Notes: generated by a model not told the origin, from the letters alone. Shown: positions 8,442-15,660, counted from the stretch's first letter. The stretch: 26,663 bases of DNA from CAZYMF01 sp964648215 (GCA_964648215.1 CAZYMF010000047.1:1-26663), one strand, 5' to 3'. Translations and numbers: made by a program.

Positions 8442-9206
8442 CTATGCCCGGGACCGCTTCGTCGTCTGCCGAAAGAGGCCGTGCTCGAGCAGGGCGCGGA
8501 CGAGCACGACGATGTCTTCGCGCGTCCGGGCCGCGGTCGTGTCGATGCCGAGAGTCTGCTGGGCCAGCGTGCCGACGTCGAACAGGTGGCTGGCGGCCCC
8601 GAGGACGAGAAACGGAAGGAGATCGGGGCGAACGTCGGGCACGATGAGGCCGGCACGCTGGCCCGCCCGGACAGCGTCGACGACCCGACGAAACGGCTCG
8701 CGAAGGTAACAGTCGATGAGATGGGTCAGCCGCGGGCTCGGCGCCGCTCCTTCGCGTGCCATCACTCGCGTGAGCTCGGGATTGGCGGCGACGAAGCGAA
8801 CGACCTGCTCGGCGACCGCCAGGAGTCGATCCGGCAACGACGCATCGGTGGGGGCGAGGGCGACACGCGGGACGTTGGCGAACAGGGCTTCCATGGCGGC
8901 GCGCCAGAGCCCCTCCTTCGAGCCGAAGTGATGGTGCACGAGCGGCTGCGTCACCCCCGCGTCGCGCGCGACGCCGGCCGTCGTCGTGCCCTCGTAGCCG
9001 CGCTCGGCGAACGAGCGGATCGCCACCGCGAGGATGCGGTCGAAACCCGGCCCCGGACCGCGGGCGCCCGGCTTCGGGCTCTCGCGCGCAGGGGCCGCTT
9101 CCGAATGCCGCCGGCGGCGGTGTGGGGGGCGAGGTTGGCCGTGGCCTCGGCCCGTGGACTTCGGGGGCCGGGTCTTCGATCCCCGCGCCGTCGCCCTTCT
9201 GGTCAT
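8442..9206 (-). CDS. TetR-family transcriptional regulator
   Basis: This is a protein of about 254 residues. After a basic, low-complexity N-terminal tail (about 1-52, Arg/Pro/Ala-rich) comes a TetR helix-turn-helix: ILAVAIRSFAERGYEGTTTAGVARDAGVTQPLVHHHFGSKEGLWRAA (about 58-104). A helical ligand-binding domain follows. TetR proteins repress neighbouring genes until a small hydrophobic ligand binds. It leads a probable three-gene operon with the molybdoenzyme and the dehydrogenase, so their substrate is a reasonable candidate ligand. The frame is open upstream to a TTG at 9314, but that codon lies in the promoter and palindrome at 9303-9330. The ATG at 9206 was therefore chosen even though its ribosome site is weak. 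Confidence 0.9.
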   Translation of the reverse strand: MTRRATARGSKTRPPKSTGRGHGQPRPPHRRRRHSEAAPARESPKPGARGPGPGFDRILAVAIRSFAERGYEGTTTAGVARDAGVTQPLVHHHFGSKEGLWRAAMEALFANVPRVALAPTDASLPDRLLAVAEQVVRFVAANPELTRVMAREGAAPSPRLTHLIDCYLREPFRRVVDAVRAGQRAGLIVPDVRPDLLPFLVLGAASHLFDVGTLAQQTLGIDTTAARTREDIVVLVRALLEHGLFRQTTKRSRA

Positions 9207-9301
9207 CGACGAGCCCGCCGCGGTCCGCTGCTCGAGGTCCGAAGTCGGTACCGATGATCGCCGCTGCCCGCGCGCCGCACTCGTGAAGCCCTCACGAGCG
9301 C

Positions 9302-9319
9302 ACTTATAGCTCAATAAGT
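9302..9319. promoter_or_regulatory. Palindromic operator candidate for the TetR operon
   Basis: ACTTAT and ATAAGT, six bases each, are separated by six bases (AGCTCA). This AT-rich palindrome stands out from the GC-rich surroundings and overlaps the -10 box, the usual position of an autoregulatory TetR operator. Confidence 0.55.
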
Positions 9320-9330
9320 CGTCGCGTCAA
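9303..9330 (-). promoter_or_regulatory. Sigma70-type promoter of the TetR-MoDH-ADH operon
   Basis: Reading leftward, TTGACG (9330-9325) is followed after 16 bases by TATAAG (9308-9303). Both boxes are one base from consensus. Transcription would begin near 9296, upstream of the TetR ATG at 9206. Confidence 0.6.
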
Positions 9331-9337
9331 GAACCAA

Positions 9338-9357
9338 TGTCGGGTTCTGTCGGGTTC
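9338..9357. repeat. Perfect 10-bp tandem repeat upstream of promoter
   Basis: TGTCGGGTTC occurs twice with no gap, at 9338-9347 and 9348-9357. The copies are one helical turn apart and begin eight bases upstream of the -35 box of the TetR operon, a place where activators bind. Confidence 0.6.
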
Positions 9358-9394
9358 CCTTGCCGAAGCCGGCTCGGGCGGCGCTTGGCGCGGC

Positions 9395-10420
9395 TCAAAT
9401 GAAAGGCCGGCGGTCGAGAACCAACCGCAGCGGCGTCGAGCTGCGCAGCAGACCCGGTACGGCCTGCTGGAGCGCGGCCAGCGCGCTGACGGCGCCGAGG
9501 AGCTGGTGCAGGTCGTTGAGGCCGGCATCGGTCGCGGGATCGAGGGAGAAGAGGAAGGAAGTGTAGTCGCGAGCGAACTCCCCCAGCGCTGCCTGCACCT
9601 CCGCGTGGCGTGTGCCGCTCTGCCGGCCGGCGCGATGCAGGCAGTAGACCCAGTCCAGCTCGGCGTACCCCACCGCGCGGCCGAGCGGAGCGAACAGAGC
9701 CTCGCGGCGCAGACGCAGGCAGGACTCGACCATCGCCGCCGGATACGCCAGCGGTCGCCGGGCGTGCTCGTGATTGAACAGGTAGTGGAACGACCCGGCG
9801 AGATGATGGAAGAGCAGGGCGTCTCCGCCCGCACCGACGTGACCGCGGCGCCAGAAGCCGGTTTCGGGGTCCGCCTCGCGGCGCAGCCAGGCGAAGTAGC
9901 GATCCTCCCAGGTGACGTCGACGTCTCCGGCGAGGACCAGCGCCGCATAGAGCCCGGCACCCTTGTGCGATTCGCCCCAGGGGTTCCAGCGCCAGTCGAG
10001 TGCGTCGAGGAACTCCTCCATCGCGCCGGCCTCGCGCCAGCCTCGCAAGCTCGTCAGGGGATGAGCCGGTCGGGCGCCGAACAGCTCCAGCGCCCCGGCC
10101 ACGTGTGCCGTGGTGTGAAGAGGATGATGCGTGTCCTCGTGGAACAGGCCGGTGTCGCGGTCCTGGAAGGACTGCAGCGCGGCGATCCACTCTCCGTGTT
10201 CCGGCCACGGCGGGAAGGCGCCGAGCGTGTAGAGCAGGTTCGCGGCATCCGCGGATCCGTAGGGGTTGGCTCCGGCTTCCGCGGTGTCGCCGCCCACCGG
10301 CGAGCGCGAGTAGACGCCGGTGCGACCGAGACGGCACCGCGCCACGATCGCTCTCACCTCGCCGAGGAACGAGCCGAGGTCGATCATGGACGAGACGGCA
10401 ACGCGGGCGTGCGCGAGCAC
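9395..10420 (-). CDS. Unknown protein, possibly alpha/alpha-toroid (prenyltransferase/terpene-cyclase-like) fold
   Basis: This is about 341 residues, cytosolic, with no signal peptide or membrane segments. Recurring segments such as SADAANLLYTLGAFP, ALQSFQDRDTGLFHE, TTAHVAGALELFG and ADPETGFWRRG resemble the helix-pair and 'Q-G-x-F' repeats of squalene cyclase/prenyltransferase beta-type barrels. No DxDD or complete catalytic motif is recognised, so an enzymatic role is not claimed. A GTG at 10420 directly follows the TAG of the upstream DUF2867 gene, suggesting translational coupling. An ATG at 10387 is an alternative, and neither has a good ribosome site. It is the last gene of the CarH-linked leftward operon, which otherwise encodes lipid- and membrane-related functions. 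Confidence 0.8.
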   Translation of the reverse strand: MLAHARVAVSSMIDLGSFLGEVRAIVARCRLGRTGVYSRSPVGGDTAEAGANPYGSADAANLLYTLGAFPPWPEHGEWIAALQSFQDRDTGLFHEDTHHPLHTTAHVAGALELFGARPAHPLTSLRGWREAGAMEEFLDALDWRWNPWGESHKGAGLYAALVLAGDVDVTWEDRYFAWLRREADPETGFWRRGHVGAGGDALLFHHLAGSFHYLFNHEHARRPLAYPAAMVESCLRLRREALFAPLGRAVGYAELDWVYCLHRAGRQSGTRHAEVQAALGEFARDYTSFLFSLDPATDAGLNDLHQLLGAVSALAALQQAVPGLLRSSTPLRLVLDRRPFI

Positions 10421-11929
10421 CTACGCAACGCGATGGCGTTCCTCATTTGAACCAACCTCCTCTGGCGCCAGCGTGTGGTGGATCTGCTCGGCGCGTGCGA
10501 CGAGGCCGCGCAGCATGCCGGCGAACACCCGGGCGTGGAGCGGGTAGATGCCGTACCAGTACAGCAGCCCGAGCAAACCGACGGGGTCGAACACCGCGGT
10601 CTGGCGGATCGTCGCGCCAGCGCCGTCGGGCTCGACTTCGAACTCCAACCAGGCGCGTCCGGGGAGCTTCATCTCCGCGGCCAGGCGCAGCCGCCGGCCC
10701 GGCTCGTAGGATTCGACACGCCAGAAGTCGATCGTATCGCCGACGGCGAGGTCGTGCGGGTGCCGCCGGCCCCGGCGCATGCCCACGCCGCCGAACAACA
10801 GGTCGATGAAGCCGCGCAGTCGCCACATCCAATCGGCATAGAGCCAGCCGTTCGCCCCGCCGAGACGCTGGATGGCGGCAAACGCCGCCGCTGCCGGCAC
10901 CGGCACGCGGACGGCCCGCGAGTCCACCAGACGCGTCCCGAAGCGGATTCCACCCCAGGACGGCGGCAATCCCGCCGAGGAGATGGCGTCGGACCAGCGG
11001 GTCGCCGCGTACTCCCGATCCTCGTTCAGGATCGCTCTCTCGATGGACTGGCGCAGCCCCATCGGCCGGACCGGGAATACCTGCAGGGCGCGGTCGTCGC
11101 GCACGGTGGTTTCGTTCTCGACGCTTTCGATCAGCTTGCGCCCCACGCGCGCGTACACCGGCGTGGTGAGCCCCAGCCACAAGCTCGACAGCCGCGGTGT
11201 CAGGAACGGCACCGGAATCATCCAGCGCCGCAGCCCCCGCTGCCGCGCGTACTCGCGCATGATGCCGGCGTAGGACACGCGATCGGCGCCGCCGATCTCG
11301 AAGATGCCGTCCTCCCCGCGCGGTAGCTCGACGGCCGCCAGCATGTAGGCGAGCACGTCCTCGACGGCGATTGGTTGCGCCGGCGTGCGGACCCAACGCG
11401 GGCAGAGCATCGCCGGCAGGCGCTCGACCAGGGCGCGAATGAGCTCGAAGGACAAGCTGCCCGATCCCAGGACGATCGAGGCGCGCAGTTCCACCACCGG
11501 CACGCCGCCGGCGCGCAGGGCGTCGCCCGTCTCGTGCCGGCTGCGCAGGTGCGTCGACAGCAGTGGTCCCGTGTCGCCGAGAGCGCCGAGATAGATGATG
11601 CGCTGTACACCGGCGGCGGCCGCCGCCGCGCCGAAGTTGGTCGCGGCGGTGCGGTCCTGCTCCGTGAAGTCCCCGGTCGAGCCCATCGAGTGCACGAGAT
11701 AGTAGGCGGTGTGCACGCCGGCGCAGGCGGAGGGCAACGAGGCGGCGTCGAGACAATCGCCTTTGATGATCTCCGTGCCGGGGTCCACCCGCGGCTTCAG
11801 GAACTCCGGTCGCCGCGCCAGGCAGCGCACGGGATAGCCGGCGGCCTGCAGGGCCTGCAAGAGCCGACCGCCAACGTATCCGGTGGCACCGGTCAACAGG
11901 ATCCGCGGCTTCGCCGCGCCGGTGTTCAT
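10421..11929 (-). CDS. NAD(P)-binding SDR-like protein with C-terminal DUF2867 domain (YbjT-like)
   Basis: This is a 502-residue two-domain protein. The N-terminal half is an atypical short-chain dehydrogenase/epimerase fold with the nucleotide loop TGATGYVG (13-20), GDCLDAASL and YLVHSMG. The C-terminal part (from about residue 345) matches the DUF2867 START-like domain in composition: FIDLLFGGVGMRRGR, GDTIDFWRVE and GLLYWYGIYPLH. This architecture is that of E. coli YbjT, whose substrate is not established. The ATG overlaps the CarH stop codon as ATGA (11926-11929), so the two are translationally coupled. Homologues often sit beside LitR/CarH regulators (from memory), which suggests a role in light-stress lipid or isoprenoid metabolism; that is inference. 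Confidence 0.9.
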   Translation of the reverse strand: MNTGAAKPRILLTGATGYVGGRLLQALQAAGYPVRCLARRPEFLKPRVDPGTEIIKGDCLDAASLPSACAGVHTAYYLVHSMGSTGDFTEQDRTAATNFGAAAAAAGVQRIIYLGALGDTGPLLSTHLRSRHETGDALRAGGVPVVELRASIVLGSGSLSFELIRALVERLPAMLCPRWVRTPAQPIAVEDVLAYMLAAVELPRGEDGIFEIGGADRVSYAGIMREYARQRGLRRWMIPVPFLTPRLSSLWLGLTTPVYARVGRKLIESVENETTVRDDRALQVFPVRPMGLRQSIERAILNEDREYAATRWSDAISSAGLPPSWGGIRFGTRLVDSRAVRVPVPAAAAFAAIQRLGGANGWLYADWMWRLRGFIDLLFGGVGMRRGRRHPHDLAVGDTIDFWRVESYEPGRRLRLAAEMKLPGRAWLEFEVEPDGAGATIRQTAVFDPVGLLGLLYWYGIYPLHARVFAGMLRGLVARAEQIHHTLAPEEVGSNEERHRVA

Positions 11930-12927
11930 GGCTTCGCTCCGTTTCCCCATGTGGGGGGCGGTGTCCCCGCTGCAATGCGGGTGAGCTCGGTCTCGGCGGC
12001 CGGCAGGGTATCCAGCACCAGGCCCCGGAAGGCGTTGATACCGGCGGCCGCGTCCCGGGCGTCGGCGCCTCCCAACCACAGCTCGATCTGGACGGGCAGG
12101 GCGGTCTGGATCTTCGCAATTTCGCTGATCGCGCGCGCCCTGTTCTCGTTGCCGACCAGACTCAACCCAACCGCGCGCGCTCGAGTCCGCGTGGCCGCCG
12201 TGACGATCTCCGCCGCCGGGAGGTCGGCGCCGAGGTAGACGACGTTGACTCCCGCATCCAGGGCCAGCAACGCCACGAGCAGCAGACCGATCTCGTGCCG
12301 CTCGCCCGCGGGGGTGGCCAGCAAGACCGGCGGGCCGGTCGCCGTTCGGCTCTGCATCAATCCGGCGAGCAGGTTGCGCAGCATCCCGGTCGACAGGTGC
12401 TCCGCGGCGATCGACAGCTCGCCATCGGCCCAACGCGTGCCCACCCGGTGAACCAGCGGTAGCACGACCTCGTGCACGAAGGGGCGCATACCCAGGGCGA
12501 CGACCGCGTCGCCGAGCAGACGGCTCAACGCCGCGTAGTCGAAGCGCTCGAGGCGCTCCAGGACGTGGGTCACGAAGTCCTCTCGCGGCGCGCGCGTTGC
12601 CTGGTCCGCGACCCCCGGCCCGCCGGGCGCGCCCTGCGCCGCGAGCTTTGCCAGCTCCGCTCGGCTCAAGGCGGCGACGTCACCGATCGCTCGGCCCGCA
12701 CCCACCACCCGCGCCAGCAACCGCAGGTGCGCGATGTCCGCGGACGTGTACAGTCGGGCGCCGCGGGCGCCGCGAATCGGGGCCACCACCGCATGGCGCC
12801 TCTCCCAGGCACGGATGAGGTCCGGGGTCAGCCCGGTCATCGCGGCCACCGTCCGCAGCGGGAAGGCGTCGTGGGGCGGTGCGGGATGCTGTTGTGCGGT
12901 GTCTGGCGTGTGCGCAGCGTTCTTCAT
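11926..12927 (-). CDS. carH: CarH/LitR-type MerR-family regulator with B12-binding light-sensing domain
   Basis: This is a 333-residue regulator. Residues about 21-75 form a MerR-type winged helix (FPLRTVAAMTGLTPDLIRAWERRH...RLYTSADIAHLRLL). A helical bundle follows, with W166ADGELSIAAEH177, which is exactly the W-x9-EH motif that cradles adenosylcobalamin in CarH. The cobalamin-binding Rossmann domain then has ERHEIG (209-214), the ExHxxG motif whose His is the lower cobalt ligand. In characterised CarH proteins, dark AdoCbl-bound tetramers repress DNA and light splits the Co-C bond and releases them. The ATG at 12927 was chosen because the upstream extension is low-complexity. It sits 118 bases after the acyltransferase gene and overlaps the DUF2867 gene by four bases. 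Likely targets are the neighbouring genes. Confidence 0.93.
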   Translation of the reverse strand: MKNAAHTPDTAQQHPAPPHDAFPLRTVAAMTGLTPDLIRAWERRHAVVAPIRGARGARLYTSADIAHLRLLARVVGAGRAIGDVAALSRAELAKLAAQGAPGGPGVADQATRAPREDFVTHVLERLERFDYAALSRLLGDAVVALGMRPFVHEVVLPLVHRVGTRWADGELSIAAEHLSTGMLRNLLAGLMQSRTATGPPVLLATPAGERHEIGLLLVALLALDAGVNVVYLGADLPAAEIVTAATRTRARAVGLSLVGNENRARAISEIAKIQTALPVQIELWLGGADARDAAAGINAFRGLVLDTLPAAETELTRIAAGTPPPTWGNGAKP

Positions 12928-13045
12928 GTTCGGCGCTTGTCCCTCGAACCTTTGGCACCTGCCGGCACACCTTGTCGGGGCGCGCGGCGGTGGCTGATCT
13001 TCGTTCACTCGAGTCGTAGAGCGGAACCTCGGCTGTTTCCTCCGG

Positions 13046-14074
13046 TTACGATCCGGCGTGCGCCGCAACCCACGCGTCGACCCGCTCCCACTGGGCGTCG
13101 AGCCATTCGACCCGGCCCTCCGCAGACCGCGGAATCTCCGCGCTCGGCACCCGCCAGAAGCACAGCCGAACGGTGCGACCCATCAGCTTCCCCTTCCAGA
13201 TGGCGTTCAAGTCGGCGGTACCTTCGAATCCGGCGTGCGCCAAGAACGCCACGTCGACGTCCGGACGCGCCTCGAGCAACGCCAGCGCCCCGCCGCGCCG
13301 CGGCAGCAACACGTGACGGAGGCGCTGCGCCCGCGCGCGGCGCGCAAGCTGCCGGGTGTCGGCCAGGTGTGCCAGGGCACGCTCGCGCTTGGCCGGGGAA
13401 AAACGGGTTCCCTCCGGGAAGAGCAACACGCCATCACGCTCCCCGACGGCGGCCGCGAGGCGGCGGAGCAGCGCGATCTCCTTGTCGCGCTCGTCGGACC
13501 CGCGGCGCACGAAGACGTTGCGCGTGCGCTGCCCGACGATGTCGAGACAGGGATCCCACAGTAGCTCGCGCTTCATCACGTGTCCCAGGCGCAGCGTGTA
13601 CGGCTGCGAAGCGAACACGGCGGGCAGCAGCGTGTCGAGCGTGCTGGCGTGGCGGCAGAAGAGAAACAGCGGCCCGTGACGCACGGCGTCCCCTCCCGTC
13701 ACCTCCACCCGCATGCGGAACAGGCGGGTGGCACCGCCGAAGAGCGTGCGCGCCCAGGCGCGTTGCAGCAGAAGGTTCCACGTGAGCGTGCGATCGGCCG
13801 TGGCGCCCGGCCACAGGCCGTTGACGATCCACAGCCCAAAGCTGGCGACGATCCCGACCGCCTCGCAGACGAAGTAGAGCTCGAGCCCGAGTGCACAGCG
13901 CACCGTGAGCAGGTGGCCCGTGCGGCGCACGGCATCGATTGCCAGAGCCAACGACATTGTTGCCGGGAGCAGGATGACGCTCAGGGCTCCCAAGCTCAGA
14001 TACACGGGAACCGTCACGGCGCGGCGGCCCCAACGCAGCCAAGCGCTATCCGCAACCGCCGGTGGATGGCTCAT
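13046..14074 (-). CDS. PlsC-family 1-acyl-glycerol-3-phosphate acyltransferase-like protein
   Basis: This is a 342-residue membrane-associated protein. The N-terminal part has hydrophobic segments at about 20-47 and 65-90. The acyltransferase core shows the catalytic RHASTLD (HX4D, His142-Asp147) and the glycerol-phosphate-binding LFPEGTRFS (218-226). Such enzymes move an acyl chain from acyl-CoA or acyl-ACP to a lysophospholipid or related alcohol at the inner membrane. The C-terminal half (KGKLMGRTVRLCFWRVP) is typical of the YihG-like branch. Its ATG overlaps the DUF1295 stop by four bases (ATGA, 14071-14074), so the pair is coupled. A 118-base gap without a clear promoter follows before carH. 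Its place in a light-regulated cluster suggests remodelling of membrane lipids. Confidence 0.9.
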   Translation of the reverse strand: MSHPPAVADSAWLRWGRRAVTVPVYLSLGALSVILLPATMSLALAIDAVRRTGHLLTVRCALGLELYFVCEAVGIVASFGLWIVNGLWPGATADRTLTWNLLLQRAWARTLFGGATRLFRMRVEVTGGDAVRHGPLFLFCRHASTLDTLLPAVFASQPYTLRLGHVMKRELLWDPCLDIVGQRTRNVFVRRGSDERDKEIALLRRLAAAVGERDGVLLFPEGTRFSPAKRERALAHLADTRQLARRARAQRLRHVLLPRRGGALALLEARPDVDVAFLAHAGFEGTADLNAIWKGKLMGRTVRLCFWRVPSAEIPRSAEGRVEWLDAQWERVDAWVAAHAGS

Positions 14075-14940
14075 GCGTTCGAATGTGTGTCGGCATCCTG
14101 CGCCGGATCCATTCCTCGGTGGCGACCCCGCGCCGGTCCGGGAAAGAAGGCGTTGGTCCGCGAGATGTATTCGCGATAGGCGGGCCGCCGCTTGGCGATG
14201 TCCTTCTCGAGCAGCGCGACGCCCGAGACCCGCAGCAGCAGCAGCGACATCAGGACCGGTGCGGGGAAGGACCACCAGCCGCCGGCCGCGAGAGCCAGCA
14301 CGTAGAATCCCCACCAGGTGCAGCAGTCGCCGAAGTAGTTGGGGTGTCGCGTGTAGCGCCACAGGCCATGGTCCATGACCCGGTCGTGGTTGGCGGGATC
14401 GCTCTTGAAACTGGCGAGCTGCCAGTCGGCGACGGATTCGAAGGCAAAGCCGACTCCCCAGAGCGCCACGCCCGCGTAGTCGAGCACGGTGATGTCCCGG
14501 GGTGCCGCAATTGCCGCCAGCAAGGGCAGGGAAATGATCCAGGCCAGCGTGCCCTGCAAGCCGAAGATCAGGTACAAGCTCTTCAGGTCGAAGTGCGGCT
14601 CGTTGTGGCGGCGAATCTTCTGGTAGCGGCGGTCTTCCGGCTCGCCCCAGTTGCGCCAGGTGAGATGGCCGGCGAGGCGGAGCGCCCAGAGGCCGACGAG
14701 CACCAGGACCAGGATCGTGCGCGGCCCGGGTCGCGCTACCGTGGCGGCATACGTTGCCGCGGCGGCGAGGAACAGCAGCGGCCACATGCTGTCGACGATG
14801 CTCACGTCGCGCTTGCGGACGCTGACGCCCCACGTGGTGAACGCCAGAATCAGAATGACCGCCAGTCCGGTTAGGAAGCTGTTGAAATCGAAGATACCGG
14901 TTTCTCCTGTCCTGTCGGCAATAGTAGCGCCGTCGGGCAT
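14071..14940 (-). CDS. DUF1295 family membrane protein (steroid 5-alpha-reductase-like fold)
   Basis: This is a membrane protein of about 290 residues with several hydrophobic helices. It carries the DUF1295 signatures RKRDVSIVDSMW, RNWGEPEDRRYQKIR, VMDHGLWRYTRHPNYFGDCCTWWG and RPAYREYISRTNAFFP. The RHPNYFGD segment is the NADPH-linked motif shared with steroid reductase and isoprenylcysteine methyltransferase folds; the bacterial substrate is unknown. The only nearby ATG, at 14940, lies inside the promoter at 14921-14949, so it would not be in that transcript. An AGGAG lies just before ATC at 14895, and starting there gives an N-terminus (FDFNSFLTGLAVILILAF) of the family's usual length. The true start is therefore uncertain and may be non-AUG. 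It is the first gene of the leftward CarH-linked operon. Confidence 0.9.
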   Translation of the reverse strand: MPDGATIADRTGETGIFDFNSFLTGLAVILILAFTTWGVSVRKRDVSIVDSMWPLLFLAAAATYAATVARPGPRTILVLVLVGLWALRLAGHLTWRNWGEPEDRRYQKIRRHNEPHFDLKSLYLIFGLQGTLAWIISLPLLAAIAAPRDITVLDYAGVALWGVGFAFESVADWQLASFKSDPANHDRVMDHGLWRYTRHPNYFGDCCTWWGFYVLALAAGGWWSFPAPVLMSLLLLRVSGVALLEKDIAKRRPAYREYISRTNAFFPGPARGRHRGMDPAQDADTHSNA

Positions 14941-14949
14941 CGATGTCAA
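14921..14949 (-). promoter_or_regulatory. Leftward promoter of the DUF1295-plsC-carH arm
   Basis: Reading leftward, a perfect TTGACA (14949-14944) is followed after 17 bases by TACTAT (14926-14921). Transcription would begin near 14914, downstream of the only in-frame ATG of the DUF1295 gene. Confidence 0.62.
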
Positions 14950-14972
14950 TTTCTGTCAGACGGAAGTTGACA
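14944..14972. promoter_or_regulatory. Symmetric back-to-back -35 palindrome, candidate CarH operator
   Basis: TGTCAA (14944-14949) and TTGACA (14967-14972) are perfect complements 17 bases apart and are also the -35 boxes of the two diverging promoters. A third related unit, TGTCAG, lies between them at 14955-14960. A regulator bound here would control both arms. CarH is the only DNA-binding protein coded in the cluster. Confidence 0.5.
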
Positions 14973-14995
14973 CAGCCTTCGCGGCGGGGTATGAG
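14967..14995 (+). promoter_or_regulatory. Rightward promoter of the DUF2878-chalcone-isomerase-like arm
   Basis: TTGACA (14967-14972) is followed after 17 bases by TATGAG (14990-14995). The predicted transcript start near 15002 leaves room for the ribosome site at 15008-15014 and the GTG at 15022. Confidence 0.58.
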
Positions 14996-15021
14996 TGTGG
15001 GCGAGCCGGGAGGAAACGTTT

Positions 15022-15573
15022 GTGGGTCGATTGCTGAACTTTGCGATGTTCTACCTTGGTTGGTTTGCCTGCGTGGTCGGTGCCGCAGGTGGGCGATTCT
15101 GGCTCGGGCCGGCGGTGGTTGCCGTGCTCCTGCTCGTCCACCTTTCCCTGGTGTCCGAGCGGCGGCGGGAGATCCGGCTGATTCTGGTGATCGGGCTCTT
15201 CGGCTTTGCCGTCGATACCGTGCAGGTGTCCGCCGGTCTGTATGCCTTCACCCACACCGGCGCCGCGCCCTGGTTGTGTCCGCTTTGGATGGTCGCGCTG
15301 TGGATGATCTTCGCGACCACTCTGAACGCCTCGATGGCTTGGCTCGCGGGGCGCTATGGCCTCGCGGCGGCTCTGGGCGCACTCTTCGGCCCCCTCAGCT
15401 ACCTGGCGGGGGCGCGGCTCGGCGCGATCGAGCTGTCGGCGAACCCGCTTCTGAGCCTCGGTGGCATCGCCCTCGTCTGGGCCCTGGCGATGCCCACGCT
15501 GCTGGTGATCCGCGATGCCCTGAGCCGGCCCACCGCGACCGTGCGGTTGCGTTGCCCGGCGCGAGCTCTGTAG
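15022..15573 (+). CDS. DUF2878 family membrane protein
   Basis: This is a 183-residue, strongly hydrophobic protein with about five to six membrane helices. It shows the DUF2878 pattern: a WFACVVGAAGG segment near the start, the arginine-rich loop SERRREIRLIL, GLFGFAVDTVQVSAGLYAF, PLWMVALWMIFATTLNASMAWL and GPLSYLAGARLGAIEL. Function is unknown. In gammaproteobacteria, members cluster with DUF1295, chalcone-isomerase-like, DUF1365 and cyclopropane-fatty-acid-synthase-like genes under light or singlet-oxygen control (from memory). The GTG at 15022 was chosen because GGGAGGA lies seven bases before it; an in-frame GTG at 14995 would overlap the -10 box. It is read away from the DUF1295 gene off the shared promoter region. 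Confidence 0.88.
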   Translation: MGRLLNFAMFYLGWFACVVGAAGGRFWLGPAVVAVLLLVHLSLVSERRREIRLILVIGLFGFAVDTVQVSAGLYAFTHTGAAPWLCPLWMVALWMIFATTLNASMAWLAGRYGLAAALGALFGPLSYLAGARLGAIELSANPLLSLGGIALVWALAMPTLLVIRDALSRPTATVRLRCPARAL

Positions 15574-15595
15574 CCCGGAGCGGAACAAAGAGAGC

Positions 15596-15642
15596 TCACC
15601 GCGCGCAGAGGCACCGGGGACACGGAGGGCACGATCACGGAG
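15596..15642. repeat. Short quasi-periodic G/A/C repeat
   Basis: Between the two rightward genes, units of about nine bases (GAGGCACCG, GGGACACGG, AGGGCACGA) follow each other with small changes. This resembles the common 'CAGAGGCACAGAGGACACAG' intergenic repeats of many environmental bacteria (from memory). It leaves the next ribosome site intact. Confidence 0.4.
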
Positions 15643-15660
15643 CATTCGCGGAGGAAATCG

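Noticed and set aside
6628..8709. Plus-strand 693-codon frame opposite the molybdoenzyme
   Set aside because: His/Arg/Val-rich antisense shadow; the minus frame has all the motifs of a real enzyme.
12928..13045. Separate carH promoter with operator
   Set aside because: No -35/-10 pair of fair quality and no palindrome like that at 14944-14972; only a weak GTGCC direct repeat was seen.
12472..13785. Plus-strand 437-codon frame
   Set aside because: Antisense to carH and plsC, with shadow composition.
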